Assembly (NCBI GenBank): GCA_914767715.1
Contig: OU612074.1
Coordinates: forward strand, 2,993,501 to 3,057,500
Direction: 5' to 3'
Source: Membranipora membranacea
Lineage: Eukaryota; Bryozoa; Gymnolaemata; Cheilostomatida; Membraniporidae
Length of the DNA: 64,000 nt
The notes under the pieces: model-generated
Databases searched by the model: none
Told to the model about the DNA's origin: nothing
What the model saw: only the letters and a program-made list of their open reading frames with translations
Translations under genes and position numbers: made by a program
Part shown: piece after piece, positions 24,716-37,700 of the stretch
Layout: the number at the start of each line of letters is the position of its first letter
How positions within the stretch are numbered: the first letter of the stretch is position 1

Positions 24716-27700
24716 ATGGATTTAGTATCATATCATACTAATGAGACGTTAGCAAGAGACCATCTAAGGCAGCACTAGACAGAACATCAGCTTCAGTTCT
24801 CTATATTTTCTCAGGAGAAATCGTTTGGTGACAGTTTGGAAGATTATATGGAAGCTGGTGAGTGAATCCTACTGTATCAAGTTTGAATTTGTAGTCATAT
24901 GCTGTGAAAGGTGTTGTTGGTTTCTGTGGTGTGCCCATCCACAGCATGATATCAATTTCCAAGGAGGGGGATAGGGTTTAAGCAAAGCGATGCAACAAAA
25001 TAATCTCAATGCAATGTAAGTAACCAGATTGGATTGTGACAGCTAACTGAGTTATGGCAAGCCCTTCATAATTATTATTTCCCTAGCGAAGGCCGAAGCT
25101 ATAGAGATGGGTTTGAGGCAAAAAAAATGGGTGTCATGGATGAGCTGAGGGCATTTTCAAGGAGTGTGTGGTGGATGAACTCTCACACCATATGAGTTCA
25201 CTGAGTGTGCTCGGTCCTGCCTGTAAACTGAAATGAGCGTTGCATCAAATTATTTCCCTGTCTTTGAATATGAATAGCCCATGCAATGTTATGTACTATT
25301 TAAACTCGCTTTCTCTCTAACGTAAATGCATCAGATCATGCGTGGCAAACCTTTTTTTCTGCTTTGGCCTCTTTTTGTTCGGGAACATACCAATTGGCCG
25401 CACCACTTTTTGGACAAATTTTAGTTGAGGTACACAATAGGGAATATCCAGGTCTGTATCCATTGGTTTTCAAGTGGTAGAGCCAGGCGGGATGGGTGCC
25501 TTCATCCTAGGGGGTAAGGGCCTCTCCCAGAAAATCTTTTTATTTCAATATGGAGGCAGTTTTTAGAGATTCCAACCCTTTTCGGGAAAAAAACTAACAA
25601 GCAGGAAACTTTGATTAACAATATCATTTGAGGGACATCATATCCGATCCCTACTTTGTTTGATACTTTGAGTAGGAGGTGGCTCAGTTGGTTAGAGCAC
25701 CACACCTTTAGCATGCAGATGCTAAAGGTTGAGGGCTCAAATCCTGTGGTCCATTGACTACTGGGGTTTGGTTGGCCCCCAGGCAGGTCGGATCCACCGG
25801 GGCATCAACAGAACCCATTAGTCAGAAGACTGAAGCGGAAAATGATCCTGTGTGAAGGGCATGCAATCAAACCAGCAGAGCTAGTTGCTTATCTTTATCA
25901 TAATTAGTTAGTTTCACAGCTGTTTTAATCCGCTATTTTTTTTTCTAGCAAGGCTACACTCAATCTGTACATTTATATTTGGGCAGGTCTCCATCAGCAT
26001 CAGCCCATACCGATTCCAGGGTCTGTAATTTAAAGCCGTTACAAGGAATTGAGGTGTTGTGTTATGTTTTATACCCTAATTGAGTTAAAAAAATGTGATT
26101 AAGCCAGTTTATTCTTGCTGGAATTATGCAGGATAGAGCATGAGCATGCCATAGCGGTTCAATAGTCAGTGTCTACAAAATATCATGCCGAAATAAATGA
26201 TGCACTTTTATTTACTGGGTGACCTTTGATGATGAATATTATGCGGAGAGGGAATAAATTTTTCTGATTTTTTCCATGTGAGAGTTGTATGCAGACCATT
26301 GAAATGCGTTGGCGTGATGGTGAAACATATGAAATAATTATTTTGTATAAACAGCCTAGGCATTCTAATAGTCATATTTGGCCACATCATTCAAATCCTT
26401 GTCATATATAGAGGTAGCATCTTTTTGTTCAGGTTAGAAGAGATAATTCTTACTTCATTTCCACTCATTGGTAGCTTTCAAGTAACTAAATCCTGTAATA
26501 TTCTTGGGGGATTTCAGGTTGCAAGGCAAAAGTTTTCCACCTGTAGCAGTACAACATTCTGTCAAAATAAATGCAAGCTTATTTCCTAAAATTCGTCTAT
26601 TTGTATCAGTGTCATGAATCTCTGCTTTAACTTTCCCAATCATCATTGGTGTATTGTCACAAAAAATTATCCCCCAGCTTGCTAGCAAATATTTTTGCGC
26701 TCAGTAAAATCTCTCTCTTATCTGGTTGGTGCCTGGTGGTAGGCGCGTGATGAAGAAATTAAAATTACATTGTGCAGACTAACGGATTCATATCTTGTTT
26801 TGACTCAGCTGTAGGATGCAGGTCATCTTCATTTCCAAGCAAATAATCACACCAATATTCAACATAAGTGTTGGTACTTATCTAGGAAAATAGGTTTCTA
26901 ATTGACCAAAGGAAACACTGGACACGGGCAAATGGTAAGAAGCATAGAGCTTCAGGAATCCGCTGCAATTGAATAAACATATATTTGCCCTTATATTTCT
27001 ATAGGAAGAAAAATTGACTGGGATGATGGGGGTAGGGGTGGATGGTTGTGTGAATATGCACACCAATCTTCCAAGTGAAAAAAGCTGGATAAAATTACGA
27101 TAATCTTTTGGAACACTATTCCCTCACCAAACAGGTGAAAGGATAAAGCATTAATATTAAAACAGGTAGAGCAATGTACTTCACTCTCACAATGATTGGT
27201 AATCTGGAGAATCATCTAAGATACCTAAAATATCTGAGACACTGTTTGTTTTGTTTATTGGGTATGAAACATCCTCATGTCTCTGGTACCTTTGGTGCAG
27301 GCATGGGTGTAATCAATGACATTGTTCTGTTTCCATTCATACCAGCAAAAATAATTGCCAAGCTGCCTGACATATATGTTCTATGTTTGTGTAAGGAAGC
27401 TAATCCTGCTTATGAAGATTTAATCTTATTTTGTAATTACAACATATAATAGAAACACCTTTATTTATCAGCCCCAGATTTGGTTTGATCTTTTTAAATA
27501 ATAGAACTGTTATGGATGGAGCCATCTTCAGCCAAAAACAATGTCATGAAAATAATTTTGTTCTAGGTGAAGTTTGACATTCTGGTTTAATTAATTGGTC
27601 TGCATCACCTAGCCTGCTGGTAAAATAATATAATCTCTCACACCACTGCCTGTAATGGTCAAAAAATTTAAATCATTATTATCAAGTGTTGTAATTTTTA

Positions 27701-30700
27701 GAGCTATGAAACTGCCCAAGCAAGTCATGCAAAATATTAATTATGTTCCGGTATTAAATTCAGCCTCATATCTTTTTTAAATGGCAAATGACATAGCAAA
27801 TAGTAATACCTCACTCATCTATAACAGCATGAATCAAGAATTCAAGTTGCTAAGGCCTAAAAACTAGTGACATATATTTATGATTTCTTGAAAAAAATCT
27901 ATTTATACCTTATTCCACCAAACCCAGCTTACTTTCTGTTGTTCTGATATTCTGATCTATACTACTGTTTTTTGTTTAAATTATTCTATAACACACAAGG
28001 AGGGACTAGCCCTGGTTACAGCAGTAGAGAAATACAAACATTACCTTGCGGATCAACACTTTTTGGTGCTCACTGACCACATTAGCCTCAAGTGGTTGAA
28101 AAGCATAATGGACACTAAGGGCAGACTAGGTCGCTGGTCACAATTGCTTCAGCCGTACAACTATGACATCAAACACAAAAGTGGGAAAACTAATACCAAT
28201 GCTGATTGCCTTTCCAGGAGGCCTTATGCCCAAACAGAACCACAAACACCGCTTGACCTTGTTCACAACCTTCCTGTGCTCACCACAATTTTGGGTGAAT
28301 CAGACATTAAAGGTGAATCACAAGCAGACAAACAAATTAGGGGGCCTGCTAAATACAATCCCGTGACACTGATGAGCCTAGGTAGAATGCCTATGATGAA
28401 GAATTAAATTGATAGATAGGTTCTACATGATGGAATTGCAATAAGCTAGAGTGGACCAAAGTTTGGTACTGGTGACCCTAGGTTGGGTATATCACAAAAG
28501 AGAATAATAGACAATTATTGGTGAATTCACATTCATCTATAGTTGGAACTTAATTACTATGGTTGCAACTTAGTTACTATTGGGTATAGTAAATCAAGAG
28601 TTGTAATTCTCTGAAATATTATTTACTAGTGGGCTGGGGGCTATGGTTTCCTACCAAATACTAACAAATTATACTTGAATTATTTTCCTTGTAGGGCTCC
28701 TGCAAAAGAGAATATATATTGAGAGAATTGACGGAGTGCACCAGGCTTTTTCGGATGTGGGTTCACAGTATCTGGATTGCAGGCATGGGATGAAAAGAAG
28801 GCCAGGTTTCTGTGAACAGCGTACTGTAAGTTGCAAACAAAAAGTTGTGAATAATAATATATGCATATATAGATACATGTATATGGTGTTCAGTTGTCTC
28901 TACCAATAATTTTTCAATTTAGAGATGTTAGGTAGTCTCAGCGTAGTGTGATGTTTGCTGTGCTACATCCATTCATTTTTACTCTACCAAAGACGGTTTG
29001 TGTAATAAAGTAGCTGGGTAGAATGAAATCAGGGTAAAAAGCTTTGAGTCTGGTTGTAAAAATATACCCTAGAGTAAGAGTAGAATTGAAGATCGTAGCT
29101 TTTTTACTTTGATGTGATCAATTGGATTATTGCGCATCTGACTAATTTATTGTTCCAAAAGGTGTATGTGTGAAATATTTTCTGACAAAGAGATGACTAC
29201 AGATAGTAACACCTCAATCATGCTGCTTGTACGACAACAGTTGATGAAGATAAGAAATTTTTCTTTTCTAGGATCACCCTGATCCAGTGAAACGACGTAT
29301 ACGCATTCAGAACACGATGAAGATGAACTGTCCGGCTAAAGTTTCTATCAAAAAACTGGTACTCTATGATAATTTCAAGGTATGATTCTCAGTTTGCAGG
29401 AACTCTTTTGTTTTATTACAGTCATAATCCCACTCCTTAGGCATTATCAACATTAGAATTCAGTTGTCATGAAATACGATATGTATTAGGTTTGAATAAT
29501 CCTTTTCTTGCTACTTAAATCCTGAGCAGTTTGCAATACTTGTCCATCCATATCATTTTTTTTCGAGTTTATGTTTAAAAGAGTATTTGAAATACAAATT
29601 TGTTTTCACTCCTTTTGCCTTTCAAATGACTGATTAGAGCTTTATTTTTATACCATAATATCAACATCCAGGATACAAAACTTTTCTGTTATTTTTGGAA
29701 GGTGAACACAAAACTATTTTTCGTCAAAGTTATCCTATATCAGTAATGAGTAATTATAAAAAAAATTAAATTGCTTGCACAAAGACCGTTTAATGTAGTA
29801 ATAAGTAGTGGCCACAACAGCACTTGGTATACCACCAACTTATTATCAACTCCCTCCACATTGTTACAGCTGACCGATTCTGAGCCGACTAGTCAAATGC
29901 TCCGTGGAATCCGGCATGGAGTGTCAGAATCACTAAAGGGCCCTGCGCCACACAACATATCCTTCAGCTACAATGAATGACAATTTCTTCATAATTTCAA
30001 AGGTGTTCAATATTGAATTGCTTTCCGGTCCCAGTTTAGTCATTTTGAGTTTTTAAAGCTATCCCTTATTTATCCATTCATTCTTGGGAAAAAAACTCAC
30101 CAGACTTCCTCGTCACCAGACTGAATAGCCAATATATAAAATACCTCATCATGACAAATCATGGAACAATTGAACATAGCTAAAATGAAAATTGCGAGGG
30201 TCTCTCTCCCTCTCCCATTGACAAACTATATACATTCTGAGTGAGCGATTTGGGAACAAATTTGTCTACTTGAAAGACCAAACGAGCAATATTTGAATGA
30301 GTGCATCACACAGTCACACTCTGATTGAAAGACCCCTGACTGAGTTGTTCCATTGACAGTGCTCCTATTTTATTCATATTACAGATAATGCTACAAGAAC
30401 TAGCAGTTAAGTGTGCAGCTGGAGATGAGGAAGCTACATTTATAAAAGGTACTGAAGGAGCCATGTCTCACTTGAAGAGAGCTGCTATGTCCCCAATATT
30501 GATTGGTGATAAACAGGTGAGAAATAACTGACTTTTAATGGGCCCCCCCCCCCCCCCTACTTATAGTATAGATTATAGATGACCATTTCTTAGCTTATAG
30601 GCTTGTAGGCTTATAGATAGATGCAAGTAAAGATATAGATTTATAGATGTTATCAATGTAAAGATATAGATTTATAGATTTCTTAATGTGTCTCTAAAGT

Positions 30701-31891
30701 GCTGTCAGTGCTGTGTGTCTCCTGTGCTCTCTTTGTGTGTGTATGGTCGTTGTGTAGCAAAGCAAACATTCAGATATGTTTACAATCTAATGGGTTTTCC
30801 CCAGGTTTTTGGAATTTTCCAACTGTCAGTCTATTGATGAAATGAGTGGGCCACATGCCATCGCAGCGCGCTTAAGTTTATAGATTGGGATTCTTAATTT
30901 ATAGATATTATAGACAGTCCTGTGTGGGGGAGCCCCTTTTAATATAAATGACTTAACATTGACCAGCTTGTTACAATATAAATTTTGGCCAACACCACTG
31001 AATTCTAAATTTGAAGTTATCCTGACATGCTCAAAGGGCACATAACACCTAATATGTTGAGAAAAATGACCTCTAATTTCTGTTTTGGTTCTCTCTTATC
31101 AAATACTTAAAGTTGCAAATTTTATGTTGATGTGTCTTTTATTATCAGGATGACAAATTTACGAAATTAGTGCTCCGATGTGCACGAGCTGGAATAGTGG
31201 GAGCCAACAGGAAATTTGCGCTAGAGGATTGGTTTTGGTTCAATTACTTGCTTGAGGTAAGCATACTAGCACTTCAAAAGGGTGTTCTAGTGATCAGACA
31301 TACAAATAAGGGACTCCCTTATTAGTATGTCTAATCACTAGATGTTACATACTCCCTTAAAGGGATTATGTAACATTGAAATATCCATTATCATCGACAA
31401 ACAAATATGATGTCCAACCACGTATAGAGCCCTCAAATACGTATCAAATCAAGGAGTTGGAAGTTTTAACTCTAACGCTGTGATCAAACACAATCTGAAT
31501 GACAAGAGAGTAATGAGAAACTTGTTTTGTCAACTGGAATTAAGGTAACCTGTTTCATTTCAATCATCCTAGCTGCAAGGCACATTGCTGACTTTTACAG
31601 TTGTACTTATATTGGTAAGATGATTGAATCCATAAGGTTTTGAAGTTTTAGCTCTACAGTCATTCTCCAATGTGTATAAGAATAATTATTACAATGTTCA
31701 GCTTCCATCTTTTCTGGTCTGGACCTGGTTGGTAAATATCAAAATACACTTGCCTTGCTGAATTAACCTTTGATTTTATTGTTTTCTAGGTTATTATCAA
31801 TGGCATTCAACTAGCTGACAAAGTATCTCCTGGGGAAGCTGAAGAAGCATACCGAAGAAACCTAAACGAAGTGTTGTCCATCTCATTGTGA
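24716..31891 (+). CDS. multi-exon gene with CaRF/FLYWCH-like CPA motif, putative DNA-binding protein
   Basis: Exons that join in phase: 24815-24857, 28695-28825, 29272-29379, 30385-30516, 31149-31256, 31790-31891 (TGA). A possible start exon 24716-24724 (ATG GAT TTA, donor gtatca) also fits phase but is weak. Product about 210 aa. Basic segment KRRPGFCEQR...KRRIRIQNTMKMNCPAKVSI resembles the basic-run plus CPAxIxxK core of CaRF-type, WRKY/GCM-related zinc-binding domains found in some transposase-derived transcription factors. The C-terminal two thirds is helical (LQELAVKCAAGDEE, FTKLVLRCARAG, GEAEEAYRRNLNEVL) and I do not recognise it. The 3.8-kb first large intron hosts a SINE and an RNase H fragment. 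Exons from 28695 on are well supported; function is tentative. Confidence 0.6.
25673..25870 (+). mobile_element. tRNA-derived SINE, copy 1
   Basis: Head shares gagtaggaggtggctcagttggttagag with the copy near 38194. It has an A-box-like ggctcagttggttagag and a degenerate B-box gggctcaaatcc. A shared body follows (ccat.gactac.tggggtttg..tgcccccag). Not a functional tRNA, because the anticodon arm and acceptor pairing do not fit. Confidence 0.75.
25871..27985. other. intronic or intergenic stretch, no gene recognised
   Basis: Two open stretches, minus 26688-26455 (78 codons) and plus 27174-27449 (91 codons), have protein-like composition. They lack flanking splice sites in consistent phase and any motif I can name. 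AT-rich otherwise. Confidence 0.3.
27988..28407 (+). pseudogene. Ty3/mdg4-type retroelement RNase H fragment
   Basis: Frame open from about 27991 reads KEGLALVTAVEKYKHYLADQ, then FLVLTDHISLKWLKS, GRLGRWSQLLQPYNYDI, HKSGKTNTNADCLSRRP. This is the classical end of the RNase H domain of Ty3-class LTR elements (TDH..L.WL, R-W-L..Y-I.H..G..N-AD.LSR). RT upstream and integrase downstream are missing and a stop follows at 28405. It is a short relic inside the intron of the CaRF-like gene. Confidence 0.85.
30188..30345. mobile_element. MITE, ctttcaattag family, diverged copy
   Basis: Left end gcgagggtctctctccctc, inner actatatacattctgagtgagcg and tgaaagaccaaacgagc, right end tctgattgaaagacccctga. 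It shares termini and interior order with the copy at 17103-17347. It lies in an intron of the CaRF-like gene. Confidence 0.6.
30541..30557. repeat. C homopolymer (~16 nt)
   Basis: Run of C at an intron start, followed by two degenerate repeats of agatatagatttatagat at about 30630-30680. Confidence 0.8.
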
Positions 31892-31952
31892 GACATATCA
31901 TACAAACTTGCATACCTTGCAATCATTCATTTTTTCCTATAAATGTTCAAAG

Positions 31953-32160
31953 ACAAACCTACAAACCTGTTCTTTATTTCAATTTTATAATCCATGACTT
32001 TTATGCCTTCTATGCAGTATTTTTACATAAACTTTTATTCTCATAAGCAAACCTACAAACCTGTTGTTTATTTCAATTTTGTAATCCATGAATTCTGTGC
32101 CTTCTATGCTTTTTATGCCTCTAAACCTACAAACCTGTTGTTTATTTCAGTATTATTTTT
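31953..32160. repeat. three degenerate repeats with aaacctacaaacctgtt core
   Basis: The core recurs near 31954, 32048 and 32123, each followed by tttatttca and a variable segment with ttctatgc. It lies just downstream of the stop of the CaRF-like gene, so it may be in its 3' UTR. Confidence 0.7.
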
Positions 32161-32504
32161 ACATGTAAGAAGGTGATCGGTATATCTTCAATAATATATT
32201 AGTTGAACATCACTTAATTAGTCACACACAGATATTTGAATATTTTCAGGACTTGAGTGTACAAGATCCTAGTCCTAGAATTGTAACAAAATTGACATCA
32301 TAAAGAGTTATCCACTCTCTGATCAGTGAAATCAGATCTATGTTGTAGCGTGAAAAAACATGGAATTGATCTTTGCATTCTACTCCTTGGTTTCAAACAC
32401 TACTGAGTTGTTTTCTATATAAAAATATATGAACTAACATGGTTAAGTGCAGTTGGTCAACCAGACCTTGAGCAATGCATTGGCTTGTGAATCCAGTCAA
32501 ATAG

Positions 32505-34260
32505 ACTAAATTTTCAAATCTATGTTTTTCAATCCTACATAGTATGACGTAGATCTGGTTGTAGGCCAGAGAGTAAACTCATAAAAATATTGTTGGCGTC
32601 CCTCGTCTCTTTCATATATATACCATCTATTGTTTATGATTCAAATACTATTCATGGCACATTCCATTCTCGCTGTTGACACTAGTTGCAATCATTAAAA
32701 TTCTTTGGTTAGACACACTACATCATTTTGTACACATGCATAAGAATTAATACGATAATGATTTTTTAGTAACACTGCCCATTCATCATTGCAAAAAAGC
32801 AAGCCAAGTAGACTAAGTCCTCAAATCTATGTAAAATAGATCTACGTAGGATGACATAGATTTGGTTGTTTTGTTCAAAGAGGGGACAACTCGCTCATAA
32901 AAAAATCGATTTGGCGCTTCGTGTCTGTATTAATCGGGGACCAACTTTCTGTATTAATCAAGAACTACAACCTTTTGAATGAATGTAAACCTCAAGGTAT
33001 TGCTGTAAAATTAATGTTTTATGTACCATTGAGGTATTGTATCAGTTTCCCTTACAACCCGCGACACTCCGTATCCTCCTCGATGACATCAGTTGGAAAC
33101 CCCAAACCCCTGAGCTTGACTCACGACGCATAGATAAGAATTAATACATTTAATTGCTGTCAATAACATATTCAGACCGTGTTCGATATTTTTGATATGT
33201 TTGAAACTGCTGTACACTTTATCTGGAGAAAAAGCAAGCCAAGTAGACTAAGTCATCAATTCTATGTAAAATAACACAACGTAGGATAACATAGATTTGG
33301 TTGTTTTGTTCAAAGAGGGGACAACTCACTCATACAAAAACCGATTTGGCGCTTCTCGTCTGTATTAATCAGGGACCAACTCTCTGTATTAATCAAGCAC
33401 TACAACCTTTTGAATGAATGTAAACCTCAATGTATTGCTGTAAAATTAATGTTTTATGTACCATTGAGGTATTGTATCAGTTTCCCTTACAACCCGCGAC
33501 ACTCCGTATCCTCCTCGATGACATCAGATGGAAACCCCCAAACCCCTGAGCTTGACTCACGACGCATAGATAAGAATTAATACATTTAATTGCTGTCAAT
33601 AACATATTCAGACCGTGTTCGATATTTTTGATATGTTTGAAACTGCTGTACACTTTATCTGGAGAAAAAGCAAGCCACGTAGACTAAGTCATCAATTCTA
33701 TGTAAAATAACACAACGTAGGATAACATAGATTTGGGTGTTTTGTTCAAAGAGGGGACAACTCACTCATACACAAACCGATTTGGCGCTTCTCGTCTGTA
33801 TTAATCAGGGACCAACTCTCTGTATTAATCAAGCACTACAAGCTTTCAAATGAATGTAAACCTCAATGTATTGCTGTAAAAATATTTTATATGTGCCATA
33901 TAGGCATTGGATCAGTTCCCCTCGCAGCCCGCGACACCCCCTATCCACCTTGATAGTGAGACAGGCTGGAAACCCCCAAACCCCTGAGCTTGACTTACTA
34001 CATATACATAAGAATTAATAGAATTAATTGCAGTAAATCACAGATTCAGACTGTGTTTGATATGTTTGATACTGCGGTTCGTTCGTCGGAGAAGAAAGCA
34101 TGCCGAGAAGACTAAGTCCCCAAATCTATGTAAAATAACACTACTTAGGATGACATAGATTTGGTTGTTTTGATGAAAGAGGGGACAACTCACTCAACAT
34201 ATTGAATGAGTCCCTGGGCTGTTTCAATCAAGATTTAGAACCTTTTGAACCAAGGTTAGC
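32505..34260. repeat. ~435-bp tandem repeat array, three full units plus decayed ends
   Basis: Units start with gcaagccaagtagactaag at 32799, 33234 and 33670; a partial unit starts at 34098 (gcatgccgagaagactaag). Unit spacing is 435, 436 and 428 bp. A more diverged partial unit lies at about 32505-32798. Each unit carries aatctatgt...acatagatt inverted halves and ggcgcttc.tgtctgtattaatc. Units 1 and 2 are nearly identical while unit 3 diverges at its right end. No ORF is conserved across units. Confidence 0.9.
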
Positions 34261-34748
34261 TTTCAAACTTAATACCAAGTGCAAATGCAAACTCCTCTGA
34301 TATTTAAATCACCTGTACCTGGTTCAATACATTATATGTTTTATTAGTGGTAGTTGTCTACTCCTTCCCACGCCGGCCAATTCTATGTCATCTACTTGAA
34401 ATCTATGTTTGTTATGATCACGTGTCCAAAATATTGACCTAATTCGCGAATTCTTTTGAAAATAGCATTCACCGAACTTAGTTTCTTCTAGTCTGAGTGC
34501 AGTGCATCAGAAAATACTTGCTTTGGTGTGATTGGTTCATTAAACTACAGTCACAGCTATTCTTATTATTACTACAATGGCTGTACAGTGCTATTTTATT
34601 CAGGTGACACCTGGTTGGTCAATTCTGAGCTGGCCCATATTCTGCCTGCTTATATATAGATAAAGGGACAGTGGAAGCTTAGGACTGCGTAAGCTTTGCT
34701 GATAGTACATTGTCAATTTTATAGACATCACCCATCAGTGAAGAGAAA

Positions 34749-37700
34749 ATGGCAAGTGAAGTGGAAACTCCCCTTTCCTTATCAAAAACAGACAACCCAA
34801 GCTCAGAAGACATGCTATCTGAGGGTATAATGATGTTGATGAGACCCTCAATAGAACACCTGGATGTCAAAGTACATAAAGTCAGGTGAGTGAATAACCA
34901 ATCTTTAAACAATCATGAATCATCATTTTAGCTGCTGCCAGCTTTTTCAGCCAAGTCAGATAATACTAGACTAGAGTTGGTGGGGCTCGAACCCAGGACC
35001 ATTTGATCCTAAGTCACACGCCTCTAGCACTGAGCTATCCCTGATCCTGAGCTCCAGCTGCACTCATTTTGTCAATTTTTCTTCCTTGTCGTTGTGCAGA
35101 CTTGCCAACCTAATTTTTCCAAAATGAGTACAAAAATTTGCAAAATGCTTAAAAATGCTTACAAAACCCCAGGGTGCCTCAAATGACCAGAAAACGCCCC
35201 AAAAAATTTTTCGCGCTACGCGCAAAATATGCTATTATCACAGTAAGAAGTCCTTAGTAGCGTAGGAGTGCAGATCACTCAACATTAGTCTTTTCCCCTT
35301 TGCGTTGTAAGGTGCAATCTGCTAATAATAGCCTGGACAAGACAGGCTATTTGAAACCCTGTTTGCCCATCCTCCCTGGTTTGCCCTTGAAACACTGGGG
35401 CAGGAGATCTGAGTTATCTCACCCCAACAAGGAGGTAGACAACTTTGTTACTCTGATTAAAGAAAAGTTGAAGTTGGCAGAACCACCATAGTCTACAATG
35501 GATTACTAGTTATGTCGTGTCTCATTGAAGAAAAGTTGCAATTTGGCTCATGCAAAACTTGGACAGGTAAAAAGTCAACTGTAAATCAACATCATGGTTT
35601 TCTGCAACCAATAGGCCTACCAGATTTTTAGACTATTATTTAACAATGACAACCAAGTAAACACTAAAGATAAAAGATGCGTTTTTGATTGCCTAATTAG
35701 ATGAACAGGCGTTTGGAAAACCATAAATGAGTACAACTAGCGTTTTGCGTTTAAAACTCAATTAGTGTCAAATAAGCGTTTACAAACGCTTTATGCGTAC
35801 AGGTTGGCAAGTATGTCGTTGTGTCCCGTCTGTAGTGTTTAGGTTAGCTTGCAAGTGTAGGCAGTGTAGGCAGGTACACCATTCTCCCTGGTGTAGGTGC
35901 CAAGGTGGTTATGCAGACTTACCTATCGCCTGTCCATCACCACATTCTCAATCATTAAGAGTGTCTTATTTTGTCTAGCGCAAGATATGTGACTGGATAA
36001 GCATCATCAACATTGTTTTGATTGGAAGAGAAGCAAGAAATTACTAACATTACAAAATAAAGTACAGTTGTAAAATACCCTTTTCCAGTGGTTCCTACAT
36101 ATTGTAGCAGCGAGCGGATTGTGTATACCCACAAATGAGTGTAGCAAAGTGGAGAACTGAGGCTAGCATACATGCTCCCCAACCATCACAAACACCCAAC
36201 ATGTATTCAGACAAGCACACTTTGCCTACCATTGTACTCCTTTGTTCACCAATCAAAAGGCCTTTTGTTATACAACTCTCATAGGTGTCTTGGGACATGT
36301 CTCCCTGACATCGGCCCCCAGGGCCTATCAAACATACTACAGCATAACTGTACTTTATTTTGTAATGAACAGTAATTGTTGTATTTTTGAAGTCTCTGAA
36401 GATAACCGGGTTGTGTTCGCTGTGGGGCAAACAAAACAATTTACTGCTCTATTTTTACTTTATTAAGCCTGTAAAAACCCTGGAATACACATGAACATGT
36501 AATGCAAATATGATCGGAGTGATTCACGCGGTCTAGTTGGGGAAAAAAAATGCATCGGGTTCGATATGGGCGTCCCTATCAGCCTCCACTACAGAAACAG
36601 TTACCAATTCTTGCTTTATTCCAACTTTAGGCATTGTCTGCACCATTTCATCTGGCTCTCCGGACGATCATAACTGAACGTCTCTTAATTTTTGACTTCA
36701 TGTATTTCTGATTTTCCTTAAAATCTGTTTTAGAAAAAGTCAGGCAGAGCTTAGCTCCACCATAGACATCGTCAGTGATGGTAAGTATAGCTGTACAACA
36801 TAAAGCTTTACCCTTATAAAGCTGATAATATGATCTTGGTGTCCTTCATTACTGGCCGTGTTATTTTGTAATATACCTCATACCTCCAATGTTATGATGT
36901 TACGACACTACGCTGATTATTCCGGCCAATAAATATTATGATAATTATACCAAATGGTTCAAAATTAAATGTAACTCAATAAAGCTGAGTGACCTCCAAA
37001 CTTTGTAAAACATGATGTGTCAGGCATCTCTTGTAGCAATCAGATAATGACCAAGTTATTCATTTCCTTGTATTGATGTTTCAGAGCTGAGAGGTATAGC
37101 TGATAACATGCCTACCCCTTCACACCTAGATCCACATATAAAGAGACTGGGTAATGCCAGACGTAAAGTAAACATCATCAACAGCATCCTGCATAACTGT
37201 CAGGTCGGTGCATCAATTCAGTTTTTTATTTGAAGGCTTTTGAAGTCTTATGACTGATTTTTATGATTTGTTGATAAACATAAGAAGTGGTTTTCACTAT
37301 AAACTCATAAACAAAGCCTGATGAGATTTGCTACCAATTTATAAAAAATGTGTGAAAAAGTAGAATAATCCAATCTAATGATGTCGAGAATCTAACGAAT
37401 CACTTCCACCAGGGAGTGTGTATCCCAAACTCACTGCTTCCACAATCACTTTCAGTAAAGTGGTCAATCAACTGCCATACTATGTTTTAGGTACAAAACA
37501 TTACTAAATCAGACCTATGGGCCAAGTGTTCGTTTCTTAGGGAGTTTGTGTTGATCAGGGATGATTCTCTTGCACAGCTCATTAATTCTTTTTTCCTCTT
37601 GAACATTTCTTTGTCTATATAGGGAGGTAACAAACTAGTCACGTAGCTCAGATAAATAAATTTGGTACCTCAATAGAAAGAAAAACGTTCAAAAGGAATA

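Noticed and set aside
34679-34912. Minus ORF of 77 codons
   Set aside because: Antisense to SNAPIN exon 1, which matches its family strongly on the plus strand.
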